The notes below the pieces were generated by a model. That model saw only the letters and a list, made by a program, of their open reading frames with translations. It was not told the DNA's origin and searched no databases. 64,000 nucleotides of DNA, from positions 1-64,000 of the forward strand of contig DXIP01000001.1 of assembly GCA_019112825.1 (NCBI GenBank), in the 5' to 3' direction. Positions 8,197-16,673 of this stretch are shown one piece after another. Positions within the stretch are counted from its first letter, which is position 1. Each line of letters opens with the position of its first letter. Origin of the DNA: Alistipes excrementigallinarum. GTDB lineage: Bacteria > Bacteroidota > Bacteroidia > Bacteroidales > Rikenellaceae. The translations under genes and the position numbers were made by a program.

Positions 8197-10506
8197 ATGA
8201 AAAGATACCTTGCGGGAGCACTGCTCCTGCTGCTCCTTGCCGTCGCCGCGCCGCTGCGCGCCGACGAGCACCCTGCGCGTCCCGGCCGGCCGAGCGACGC
8301 CAACATCACGGGCCACGTCGTCGACGCCCGCACGGGCGAGCACCTGGCCTACGCCACCGTGACCGTCGAGGGGACCACCCTCGGCCTCTCGACCGACGCC
8401 ACGGGCCACTACTTCCTCAAGAACCTCCCCACGGGCAGCTTCACGCTCGTCGCCTCGTCGGTGGGCTACGGCACGGCCCGTCGGCAGGTCGAGACCGAGG
8501 CCGGCAAGACCCTCGAGGTGAACTTCAGCCTCGAGGAGGAGGCCCTCTCGGTCGACGAGGTGGTCGTCTCGGCCAGCCGCACCGAGCGCAACAAGCGCTA
8601 TTCGCCCACCATCGTCTCGGTGGTCGGCGAGAAGCTCTTCGACGCCACGGCGTCGTGCAACCTGGCCGAGTCGATGAACTTCCAGTCGGGCCTGCGCGTC
8701 GAGAACAACTGCAGCAACTGCGGCACCGTGCAGCTGCGCATCAACGGCCTGGAGGGGCAGTACTCGCAGATACTGCTCGACAGCCGCCCCATCTTCAGCA
8801 CGCTGGCCACGGTCTACGGCCTTGAGCAGCTCCCCGCCTCGATGATTGAGCGCGTCGAGGTGATTCGCGGCGGCGGCTCGGCCCTCTTCGGCGCCAACGC
8901 CATTGGCGGCGTGGTCAACATCATCACGCGCGAGCCGCAGCGCAACACCGTCTCGCTCTCGGGAACGACCTCCATCCTCAAGGGGGGCTCGCTCGACCTG
9001 GGGGCCTCGCTCAACGGCGCCTTCGTCTCGGACGACTATCGCGCCGGGGTCTACCTCTTCGGCATGGTGCGTGAGCGCGACGCCTACGACCGCAACGGCG
9101 ACGGCTTCTCCGACATCCCGAAGCTCAACTCTGAGACGGCGGGCTTCCGCGCCTACTACAAACCCTCGGCCTATACCCGTCTGACGGCCGAGTACCACCA
9201 CATCCACGAGTTCCGCCGCGGCGGCAACGCCTTCGACCAGCCGCCCCACAACGCCGACATCGCCGAGCAGCTCGACCATCAGATTGACGGCGGCGGGCTG
9301 AAGTTCGACTACTTCAGCCCCGACAACCGCCACCGGCTGGGGCTCTACCTCTCGGCGCAGAACATCGACCGCAACAGCTACTACGGTGCCGGCCGCAACC
9401 CCGACGCCTACGGCGCCACGAGCGACCGCACGCTGGTGGCCGGCGCGCAGTACACCTACTCGTTCGAGCGGCTCTGGTTCTCGCCCGCCGAGCTGACGGC
9501 CGGCGTCGAGTACAACGGCAACGCGCTGCACGACCGCTACGTGGGGCTGGGGCGCGACCTGCGGCAGACGACCCACAGCACGGGCCTCTTCTTCCAGAAT
9601 GAGTGGCGCAGCGACCGCTTCAGCCTGCTTGTCGGCGGGCGCCTCGACAAGCACAATCTCATGCGCAACGTCGTCTTCTCGCCCCGCGTCAACCTGCGCT
9701 ACACCCCCCGCGAGGAGGTCGGCCTGCGGCTGAGCTACTCGAGCGGCTACCGCGCCCCGCAGGCCTACAACGAGGACCTGCACATCGACGCGCTCGACAA
9801 CAAGGTCTCGCTCATCGAGCTGGCCCCCGGCCTGCGCCCCGAGTACTCCCACAGCGTGAGCGGCTCGGTGGACCTCTACCACAGCTTCGGTCGCGTGCAG
9901 ACGAACCTGCTCGTCGAGGGCTTCTGGACGCTGCTGGACGACGTCTTCACGCTCGAGAAAATCGGCGAGAACGCCCAGGGCTACATCATCCGCGAGCGGC
10001 GCAACGGCTCGGGGGCGACCGTCGCCGGGGTGAGCGCCGAGCTGAAGGCGGGCATCCCGGGCCGCTTCGAGGTGCAGGCGGGCTACACCTTCCAGCGCAG
10101 CCGCTACACCGAGCCCGAGCGGTGGTCCGACGAGGTGACCCCGCAGCGGCGCATGTTCCGCTCGCCCGACCACTACGGCTACCTGACGGCCAGCTACACC
10201 CCGGTGCGGGCCCTCTCGCTCTCGCTCTTCGGCACCTTCACGGGACCGATGCTCGTGCAGCACAACGCCGGCTACATCGCCGCCGACACCGAGCGGATGA
10301 CCCCCTCGTTCTGCGACCTGGGTGCGCGTGTGGCCTACGAGTTCCGCCTCACGCGGCAGTTGCGGCTGGAGCTGAGCGCCGGCGTGAAGAACATGTTCGA
10401 CAGCTTCCAGCGCGACCTGGACCGCGGCGCCGGGAAGGATGCCGCCTACATCTACGGACCCTCGCTGCCCCGCACCTGGTTCTTCGGCGCCAAGTTCGCC
10501 CTCTGA
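8197..10506 (+). CDS. TonB-dependent outer-membrane receptor with CNxCG-like plug motif
   Basis: The 769-residue product has a signal peptide (about 1-22), a carboxypeptidase-like domain (about 30-115, ITGHVVDARTGEHLAYATV), a plug domain with RINGLEG, LLDSRP and GSALFGANAIGGVVNI motifs, and a 22-stranded-type barrel ending in FFGAKFAL with a terminal aromatic-rich strand. The plug carries ENNCSNCGTVQLRI, a cysteine pair not found in typical BtuB. The substrate is unknown; the His-rich neighbour suggests a metal or metal complex. ATG 8197 is chosen because it begins the signal peptide; the frame is open upstream. The stop codon sits inside a tandem repeat that continues downstream. Confidence 0.85.
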   Translation: MKRYLAGALLLLLLAVAAPLRADEHPARPGRPSDANITGHVVDARTGEHLAYATVTVEGTTLGLSTDATGHYFLKNLPTGSFTLVASSVGYGTARRQVETEAGKTLEVNFSLEEEALSVDEVVVSASRTERNKRYSPTIVSVVGEKLFDATASCNLAESMNFQSGLRVENNCSNCGTVQLRINGLEGQYSQILLDSRPIFSTLATVYGLEQLPASMIERVEVIRGGGSALFGANAIGGVVNIITREPQRNTVSLSGTTSILKGGSLDLGASLNGAFVSDDYRAGVYLFGMVRERDAYDRNGDGFSDIPKLNSETAGFRAYYKPSAYTRLTAEYHHIHEFRRGGNAFDQPPHNADIAEQLDHQIDGGGLKFDYFSPDNRHRLGLYLSAQNIDRNSYYGAGRNPDAYGATSDRTLVAGAQYTYSFERLWFSPAELTAGVEYNGNALHDRYVGLGRDLRQTTHSTGLFFQNEWRSDRFSLLVGGRLDKHNLMRNVVFSPRVNLRYTPREEVGLRLSYSSGYRAPQAYNEDLHIDALDNKVSLIELAPGLRPEYSHSVSGSVDLYHSFGRVQTNLLVEGFWTLLDDVFTLEKIGENAQGYIIRERRNGSGATVAGVSAELKAGIPGRFEVQAGYTFQRSRYTEPERWSDEVTPQRRMFRSPDHYGYLTASYTPVRALSLSLFGTFTGPMLVQHNAGYIAADTERMTPSFCDLGARVAYEFRLTRQLRLELSAGVKNMFDSFQRDLDRGAGKDAAYIYGPSLPRTWFFGAKFAL

Positions 10507-10573
10507 CGCGGCCGGTGCCAGGTTTGCCCTCTGAGCGGCCGGTGCCAGGTTCGCCCTCTGTGCGGCCGCCAGG
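10498..10573. repeat. 27-28-bp tandem repeat crossing the receptor stop codon
   Basis: GCCCTCTGA-(C)GCGGCCGGTGCCAGGTTT starts in the last codons of the receptor gene (10498), is repeated at 10526, and partly again from 10553. The first copy includes the stop codon of the gene. Confidence 0.85.
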
Positions 10574-11058
10574 GAGCGCGGGGCGTCGAGGCCATTCGGG
10601 GACTGCCGCGACGAGCGTTGCAGCTCTTTTGCGGCAGTTGTTCCGCGACACCGGCCCTTCGTCATGCCTGTCTCCACTGCCTTTGCTTACCGGCGGAGCC
10701 GCCCCGGATGCCTGCCGTTTTTGCCGCGCCGGCCCGCCGACCACCCCTCCATCGCTTCGCCCCGGACCTTCCATGGCCCGGGGCGTTGTTGTGGGGGCGC
10801 CGCAACCCTCCCGCCCCGTCGTTCGTCCCGCCGTTCGCCCCGTTCGTCCCGCCGCTGTCCCGCCGCTCGCCCCGCCGCCTGCTGCCGTGCCGTGGCTCCT
10901 GCCCGCCGTGCCGCCGCGGGGCGCGAACCCCGGAAAAATTGTTCCGAATGTGCCCGGTGTTTTTCAAAATCGGCACTCCAGAGCCTCATTTTTCGTGAAA
11001 ATCCGCTCTTTTTTCCCGAAAGAGTGTATCTTTGCGGCCGGAAAAACGGTTGGAGAGA
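10574..11058. other. GC-rich spacer
   Basis: Apart from a -7-like TATCTTTG at 11027-11034 for the next gene, I see only low-complexity Pro/Arg-type sequence. Confidence 0.55.
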
Positions 11059-11451
11059 ATGCGCGGTCTGTTGCGAAATACATTGTGGCTCTGGATGTTC
11101 ATGCTGCTGGGCAGCACGAATCTCCTCCTCGCACGAAGCGATGCGGAGCCCCTCCCCTCCCTCCGTCCGATGGCCCTCGTCTCGTGCTCCGACACCGCCC
11201 CGGGCGCTGTCGGCGAGCTGCTTCCCGCACACGAAGAGTCGCTCCTCGCACCCCGTCTCCAGGGTGCGCTTCCCGCCGAGACCTCCGTCACCCACACCGA
11301 CCACAAGAGCCTGCAGGCACTCCGCCTTGCCGGCGACCGCGCGCGTCTGCGGAGCATCGCGTGCGGCAACACCGCCGCCGCCGTTGAGGCGGCCGCTCCG
11401 TTCCGACCTTCCGACTACTACGTCTTTACCCTGAGGCGCATCCTCGTCTGA
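11059..11451 (+). CDS. Small exported protein of unknown function
   Basis: The product is 130 residues with an N-terminal signal-like segment (MRGLLRNTLWLWMFMLLG, cleavage near ARSDA). The rest has no recognised domain and ends in YYVFTLRRILV. TATCTTTG lies 24 bp upstream of the ATG, supporting a real transcript. It precedes the nuo operon by 175 bp; the link to complex I is unclear. I do not recognise the family. Confidence 0.5.
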   Translation: MRGLLRNTLWLWMFMLLGSTNLLLARSDAEPLPSLRPMALVSCSDTAPGAVGELLPAHEESLLAPRLQGALPAETSVTHTDHKSLQALRLAGDRARLRSIACGNTAAAVEAAAPFRPSDYYVFTLRRILV

Positions 11452-11626
11452 CGCCTTGAATCTTCCCTGCAGCCCTCCCCGCCGGACGGCTGCATGCGAC
11501 GGTCCCGCCCCAGCGGTGCGGCCGTCCGCTCCGCACGGGCGGAGCCGAAGCGCTTTTGCAACGAATTTACCGGATGCCCGGCCGCGTGCCGGCGCACTCC
11601 GCCAACATTCTAAAAACGTTCGTCTT

Positions 11627-11977
11627 ATGTATTTTACCTTGCTGGTTGTCGTCATCCTCACGGCCATTGCGCTGGTCGCCGTGGCGTTGGGTGTGGCCCG
11701 GGCCATCGCTCCCCGGTCGTACAACCCCCAGAAGGGCGAAGCCTACGAGTGCGGTATTCCCACCCGGGGCAAGTCGTGGATGCAGTTCAAGGTGGGTTAC
11801 TACCTCTTTGCCATCCTCTTTCTGATGTTCGACGTCGAGACGGTCTTCCTCTTCTCGTGGGCCGTCGTCGTCCAGGACCTGGGCATCTACGGTCTGGTGA
11901 GCATCCTCTTCTTCTTGTTGATTTTGGTTTTGGGCCTGGCCTACGCCTGGCGGAAAGGAGCACTCGAATGGAAATAA
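11627..11977 (+). CDS. nuoA: NADH-quinone oxidoreductase subunit A
   Basis: The product is 116 residues with three membrane segments and the family motif YECGIPTRG followed by FKVGYYLFAILFLMFDVE, whose acidic residues are conserved in NuoA. It is a small membrane-arm subunit next to the Q site. It is the first gene of the operon. The stop overlaps the start of nuoB by 10 bp. ATG 11627 gives the normal length; the open frame upstream has no family similarity. Confidence 0.95.
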   Translation: MYFTLLVVVILTAIALVAVALGVARAIAPRSYNPQKGEAYECGIPTRGKSWMQFKVGYYLFAILFLMFDVETVFLFSWAVVVQDLGIYGLVSILFFLLILVLGLAYAWRKGALEWK

Positions 11978-12639
11978 GGAAGCCTGAGATAAAGTCGATG
12001 CGCTACGAGGATTTCAACGACAACGAATACCTCGAGCGGATGGTGCAGGAGTTGCGCGGCAACGGCACCAACGTCGTGGTGGGATGCCTCGACGATGTGA
12101 TTGAGTGGGGTCGCAGCAACAGCCTCTGGCCGCTGACGTTCGCCACGAGCTGCTGCGGCATCGAGTTCATGGCCGTGGGCGCCGCGCGCTACGATTTTGC
12201 CCGGTTCGGGTTTGAAGTGGCCCGCGCCTCCCCGCGTCAGGCCGACTTCATCATGGTGGCCGGCACCATCACCCACAAGATGGCCCCGGTGCTCAAGCGC
12301 CTCTACGACCAAATGGCCGACCCCAAGTATGTGATTGCCGTGGGGGGCTGCGCCATCAGCGGCGGACCCTTCAAGAAGTCCTACCACGTGGTCAAGGGCG
12401 TCGACGAAATCCTGCCCGTCGACGTCTACATCCCGGGCTGCCCGCCCCGTCCCGAGGCGATGCTCTACGGACTGATGCAGCTGCAGCGCAAGGTGCGCCT
12501 GCAGCGCTTCTTCGGCGGCGTCAACAAGCAGATTGACCGCAAGGAGTACGAGCGGCTGCTGCAGCGCGACCTCACGGCCGAGCGCAACGAGCTCAACGTC
12601 GAAGTGCAATCCCAACCTCAAGAAGAAAACAAGAAGTGA
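11968..12639 (+). CDS. nuoB: NADH-quinone oxidoreductase subunit B
   Basis: The product is 223 residues. It carries the N2 cluster ligands: the adjacent cysteine pair in TSCCGIEF, C in GGCAISGG and C in PGCPPRPE. NuoB passes electrons from the peripheral [4Fe-4S] chain to quinone. The C-terminal 35 residues are a charged tail. The start overlaps nuoA; ATG 11998 is an alternative. Confidence 0.95.
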   Translation: MEIRKPEIKSMRYEDFNDNEYLERMVQELRGNGTNVVVGCLDDVIEWGRSNSLWPLTFATSCCGIEFMAVGAARYDFARFGFEVARASPRQADFIMVAGTITHKMAPVLKRLYDQMADPKYVIAVGGCAISGGPFKKSYHVVKGVDEILPVDVYIPGCPPRPEAMLYGLMQLQRKVRLQRFFGGVNKQIDRKEYERLLQRDLTAERNELNVEVQSQPQEENKK

Positions 12640-12647
12640 AAGAGAAT

Positions 12648-14264
12648 ATGACGCTCAACGAAAAAATAACGGCCTGGGAGCCTGCGGCCGTCTGGTCCGA
12701 CAAGGGCGACGGCCTCTACACCGTTCCCGCGGAGCGGTTCCACGACCTTGCCTCGCGGCTCCGTCACGAGGCGGGATTCGACTTCCTGCGCAGCCTCACG
12801 GGTGTCGACTGGGGCGAGGAGGGCATCGGCGCGGTCTATCACCTCGAATCGACCTCGACGGGCGAGAATGTCGTGCTGCGCACGTTCACGCCCGACCGCA
12901 CGCAGGGGGTGCTCCCCTCGGTGTGCGACCTGTGGAAGGGTGCCGAGTTCAACGAACGCGAGGTCTTCGACTACTTCGGCATCCGCTTCCTGAACCACCC
13001 CGACATGCGGCGCCTCTACCTGCGTGACGACTGGGTGGGCCACCCCCTGCGCAAGGACTACGACGAGTCGCTCAACCCGCTGCGCATGAGCAACGAGGTC
13101 TCGCGCGACAGCACCGCCACGTTCGAGCTGATGCCCGACGGCAGCTTCATCCGCAAGCGCAGCCTTCTGTTCGAGGAGGGCGAGTATGTCATCAACATCG
13201 GTCCCCAGCACCCCGCCACGCACGGCGTGCTGCGCTTCCGCGTCTCGCTCGAGGGTGAGATTATCCGCAAGCTCGACGTCCACTGCGGCTACATCCACCG
13301 CGGCATCGAGAAGATGTGCGAGAGCCTGACCTACCCCCAGACGCTGGCGCTGACCGACCGCCTCGACTACCTCGGGGCCTCGCAGAACCGCCACGCCCTC
13401 TGCATGTGCATCGAGAAGGGTCTGGGCGTCGAGGTGACGGAGCGCGTGCAGTACATCCGCACCATCATGGACGAGCTGCAGCGCATCGACTCGCACCTGC
13501 TCTTCTTCTCCTGCCTCTGCATGGACATGGGCGCCCTGACGGCCTTCTTCTACGGCTTCCGCGACCGCGAGAAGGTGCTCGACATCCTCGAGGAGACGAC
13601 GGGCGGCCGTCTGATTCAGTGCTACAACACCATCGGCGGCGTGCAGGCCGACATCCATCCCAACTTCGTGCGCCGCGTTAAGGAGCTCATCACCTACCTG
13701 CGCCCCATGCTGCGCGAGTACCACGAGGTCTTCACCGGCAACGTCATCGCGCAGGAGCGTCTGAAGGGCGTGGGCGTGCTGACGCGCCGCGACGCCATCT
13801 CGTTCGGCGCTACGGGCGGTACGGGCCGCGCCGCCGGCTGGGCCTGCGACGTGCGCAAGCGCCATCCCTATGCCGTCTACGACAAGGTCGACTTCGACGA
13901 GGTGCTCTTCACCGAGGGCGACTGCATGGCGCGCTACATGGTCCGCATGCACGAGATTGAGCAGAGCATGCGCATCATCGAGCAGCTCATCGACAACATC
14001 CCCGAGGGCGACTACCAGCTCAAGATGAAGCCCGTCATCCGCATCCCCGAAGGCACCTACTACTCGGCCGTCGAGGGGAGCCGCGGCGAGTTCGGCGTCT
14101 TCATCGAGAGCCACGGCGACAAGTCGCCCTACCGCATGAAGTTCCGCTCGACGGGCCTTCCGCTGGTATCCTGCATGGAGACCATCGCGCGCGGAGCGAA
14201 AATCGCCGACCTGATTGCCATCGGCGGCACGGTGGACTACGTGGTGCCCGATATCGACCGATAA
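12648..14264 (+). CDS. nuoCD: Fused NADH-quinone oxidoreductase subunits C and D
   Basis: One 538-residue chain joins a NuoC domain (about 1-150, with FNEREVFDYFGIRF and HPDMRRLYLRDDW) to a NuoD domain (about 180-538, with NIGPQHPATHGVLRF, DVHCGYIHRGIEK and the C-terminal DPVVPDIDR-like end). NuoD forms most of the quinone pocket; the His of QHPATHG is the expected quinone ligand. Fusion is common in Bacteroidetes. A GTG at 12636 overlapping the nuoB stop is an alternative start. No NuoE, F or G follows. Confidence 0.95.
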   Translation: MTLNEKITAWEPAAVWSDKGDGLYTVPAERFHDLASRLRHEAGFDFLRSLTGVDWGEEGIGAVYHLESTSTGENVVLRTFTPDRTQGVLPSVCDLWKGAEFNEREVFDYFGIRFLNHPDMRRLYLRDDWVGHPLRKDYDESLNPLRMSNEVSRDSTATFELMPDGSFIRKRSLLFEEGEYVINIGPQHPATHGVLRFRVSLEGEIIRKLDVHCGYIHRGIEKMCESLTYPQTLALTDRLDYLGASQNRHALCMCIEKGLGVEVTERVQYIRTIMDELQRIDSHLLFFSCLCMDMGALTAFFYGFRDREKVLDILEETTGGRLIQCYNTIGGVQADIHPNFVRRVKELITYLRPMLREYHEVFTGNVIAQERLKGVGVLTRRDAISFGATGGTGRAAGWACDVRKRHPYAVYDKVDFDEVLFTEGDCMARYMVRMHEIEQSMRIIEQLIDNIPEGDYQLKMKPVIRIPEGTYYSAVEGSRGEFGVFIESHGDKSPYRMKFRSTGLPLVSCMETIARGAKIADLIAIGGTVDYVVPDIDR

Positions 14265-14291
14265 AGTTAACGCAGAAAGTGAAAATAAGCC

Positions 14292-15368
14292 ATGTTTGAT
14301 TTCAGTATCGTAACTTCCTGGGTCCACGGGCTGCTGACCTCGTTCATGCCCCTGGGACTGGCAATCTTCATCGAGTGTGTCATCGTGGGAGTCTTCCTGC
14401 TGGTGATGTACGCGGTGATTGCCGTGCTGATGATTTTCATGGAGCGCAAGGTCTGCGCCGCCTTCCAGTGCCGACTGGGCCCGGTGCGCGTGGGGCCGTG
14501 GGGAACGCTGCAGCTCGTCTGCGACATCCTCAAGATGCTCACCAAGGAGATTATCACCATCCGCCACGCCGACAAGTTCCTCTACAACCTCGCCCCCTAC
14601 CTGGTCATCCTGGCCTCGGTGCTCGCCTTCTCGTGCCTGCCCATCAACCGCGGCATGGAGGTGCTCGACTTCAACGTGGGCGTCTTCTTCATGATGGCCG
14701 CCTCGTCCATCGGCGTGGTGGGCATCCTGCTGGCGGGGTGGAGCTCCAACAACAAGTATTCGCTCATCGGCGCCATGCGCAGCGGCGCGCAGATGATTTC
14801 CTATGAACTCTCCATCGGCCTCTCGATTCTGACCATCGTCGTGCTGACCGATACGATGCAGTTCTCCGAGATTGTCGAGCGTCAGGCCGACTGCTGGTTC
14901 ATCTTCAAGGGCCACCTGCCCGCCTTCGTGGCCTTCGTCATCTACCTCATCGCCGGCAACGCCGAGGTCAACCGCGGCCCGTTCGACCTGCCGGAGGCCG
15001 AGTCGGAGCTGACGGCCGGCTACCACACCGAGTATTCGGGCATGCACTTCGGCCTGTTCTACGTGGCCGAGTTCGTCAACCTCTTCATCATCGCGGGCGT
15101 TGCGGCCACCATCTTCCTCGGAGGGTGGATGCCGCTCCACATCGCCGGCTGGGAGGGCTTCAACACGGTGATGGACTACATCCCGGGCTTCGTCTGGTTC
15201 TTCGGCAAGGCCTTCTTCGTGGTGTGGCTGCTCATGTGGATTAAGTGGACCTTCCCCCGCCTGCGCATCGACCAGATTCTGACGCTCGAGTGGAAGTATC
15301 TGGTACCCATCGGACTGGTCAACCTGCTGCTGATGGTTCTCGTCGTCGTATTCAAACTGCATTTCTGA
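14292..15368 (+). CDS. nuoH: NADH-quinone oxidoreductase subunit H
   Basis: The product is 358 residues with about eight membrane helices. The loop EVNRGPFDLPEAESELTAGY is the strictly conserved NuoH signature that lines the quinone channel. ERKVCAAFQCRLGPVRVGPWG near the first helix is also typical. Full length. Confidence 0.96.
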   Translation: MFDFSIVTSWVHGLLTSFMPLGLAIFIECVIVGVFLLVMYAVIAVLMIFMERKVCAAFQCRLGPVRVGPWGTLQLVCDILKMLTKEIITIRHADKFLYNLAPYLVILASVLAFSCLPINRGMEVLDFNVGVFFMMAASSIGVVGILLAGWSSNNKYSLIGAMRSGAQMISYELSIGLSILTIVVLTDTMQFSEIVERQADCWFIFKGHLPAFVAFVIYLIAGNAEVNRGPFDLPEAESELTAGYHTEYSGMHFGLFYVAEFVNLFIIAGVAATIFLGGWMPLHIAGWEGFNTVMDYIPGFVWFFGKAFFVVWLLMWIKWTFPRLRIDQILTLEWKYLVPIGLVNLLLMVLVVVFKLHF

Positions 15369-15370
15369 TT

Positions 15371-15811
15371 ATGAGCAACTATATCAAAGGTCTTATCCAC
15401 GGCGTGGGGAGTCTGCTGACGGGCCTCAAGGTGACCGGACGCGAGTTCTTCACCCCGAAGGTCACCGAGCAGTACCCCGAAAACAGGGCTACGCTGCGCA
15501 TGTTCGACCGCTACTGCGGCGAGCTGACCATGCCCCACGATGCCGAGGGCCACAACCGCTGCATCGCCTGCGGTCTCTGCCAGGCGGCCTGCCCCAACGG
15601 CACGATTCACATCACCACCGAGATGGTGACCGACCCCGAAACGGGCAAGAGCCGCCGCCGGCTGGTGCGCTACGAGTACGACCTGGGGTCGTGCATGTTC
15701 TGCCACCTGTGCGTCAACGCCTGCCCGCACGACGCCATCCGCTTCTCGACGGCCTTCGAGCATGCGGTCTACACGCGCGAAAAACTGGTAAAAACCCTGA
15801 ACAAGCAATAA
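15371..15811 (+). CDS. nuoI: NADH-quinone oxidoreductase subunit I
   Basis: The product is 146 residues with two 2x[4Fe-4S] ferredoxin motifs, CIACGLCQAACP and CMFCHLCVNACP. In complexes without NuoEFG this subunit is near the entry point for electrons, probably from ferredoxin or flavodoxin. Two bases separate it from nuoH. Confidence 0.95.
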   Translation: MSNYIKGLIHGVGSLLTGLKVTGREFFTPKVTEQYPENRATLRMFDRYCGELTMPHDAEGHNRCIACGLCQAACPNGTIHITTEMVTDPETGKSRRRLVRYEYDLGSCMFCHLCVNACPHDAIRFSTAFEHAVYTREKLVKTLNKQ

Positions 15812-15814
15812 GCC

Positions 15815-16324
15815 ATGGAGATAACACTCGAACTCATCGTCTTCATCGTGCTGGCGCTCTTCACGACCGTCAGCGCGCTGCTGGCCGTAACGACGCACCG
15901 CATCCTGCGCGCGGCGACCTACCTGCTGTTCGTGCTCTTCGGTACGGCGGGTATCTATTTCCAGCTCAACTACTCGTTCCTGGGTGCCGTGCAGCTGCTC
16001 ATCTACGCGGGCGGCATCACCGTGCTCTACGTCTTCTCGATTCTGCTCACCTCGAGCGAGGGCGACAAGGCCGAGGACCAGAAGGGCTACAAGCTCTTCG
16101 TCGGACTGGCCGCGACGCTCTTCAGCCTGGGCGTCTGCCTCTACGTGACGCTGTGCCACGACTTCCGTCCCGAGCACTTCGTCCACGGCGAGCTGCACGT
16201 GAGCGAAATCGGCCACACGCTGATGAGCACCGCGAAGTACGGCTACGCCCTTCCGTTCGAGGTCATCAGCATCCTGCTGCTGGCCTGCATCGTGGGCGGC
16301 ATCCTCATCGCCCGCAAACGTTAA
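15815..16324 (+). CDS. nuoJ: NADH-quinone oxidoreductase subunit J
   Basis: The product is 169 residues with five membrane helices. The glycine-containing third helix segment (QLLIYAGGITVLYVFSILL) is the conserved NuoJ pi-bulge region. It follows nuoI after 3 bp. Confidence 0.94.
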   Translation: MEITLELIVFIVLALFTTVSALLAVTTHRILRAATYLLFVLFGTAGIYFQLNYSFLGAVQLLIYAGGITVLYVFSILLTSSEGDKAEDQKGYKLFVGLAATLFSLGVCLYVTLCHDFRPEHFVHGELHVSEIGHTLMSTAKYGYALPFEVISILLLACIVGGILIARKR

Positions 16325-16342
16325 ACTCCAAAGCCTGCGACT

Positions 16343-16651
16343 ATGATACACATGGAATATTACCTCATCCTCTCGACCATCATGATGTTCGTGGGGCTGT
16401 ACGGTTTCGTCACGCGGCGCAACCTGCTGGCGATGCTCATCTCGGTCGAGCTGATTCTCAACTCGGTCGACATCAACTTCGTGGTCTTCAACCGCTTCCT
16501 CTTTCCGGAGCACCTCGAGGGCTTCTTCTTCACGCTCTTTGCCATCGGCATCAGCGCGGCCGAGACGGCCGTGGCCATCGCCATCATCATCAACATCTAC
16601 CGCAACATCCGCAACATCCGCGTCAAGAGCCTGCGCGAAATGAAGTGGTAA
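16343..16651 (+). CDS. nuoK: NADH-quinone oxidoreductase subunit K
   Basis: The product is 102 residues with three helices and the conserved membrane glutamates in SVELILN and SAAETAVAI, part of the proton path. ATG 16352 is an alternative start. Confidence 0.95.
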   Translation: MIHMEYYLILSTIMMFVGLYGFVTRRNLLAMLISVELILNSVDINFVVFNRFLFPEHLEGFFFTLFAIGISAAETAVAIAIIINIYRNIRNIRVKSLREMKW

Positions 16652-16673
16652 GCGCACCGAAAAACGTCTTCCT

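Noticed and set aside
8035..15362. Very long open frames antisense to the TonB receptor and nuoCD/nuoH
   Set aside because: Stops are rare on the opposite strand of GC-rich genes; the products are rich in His, Asp, Gly and Arg, lack domains and mirror the real genes.
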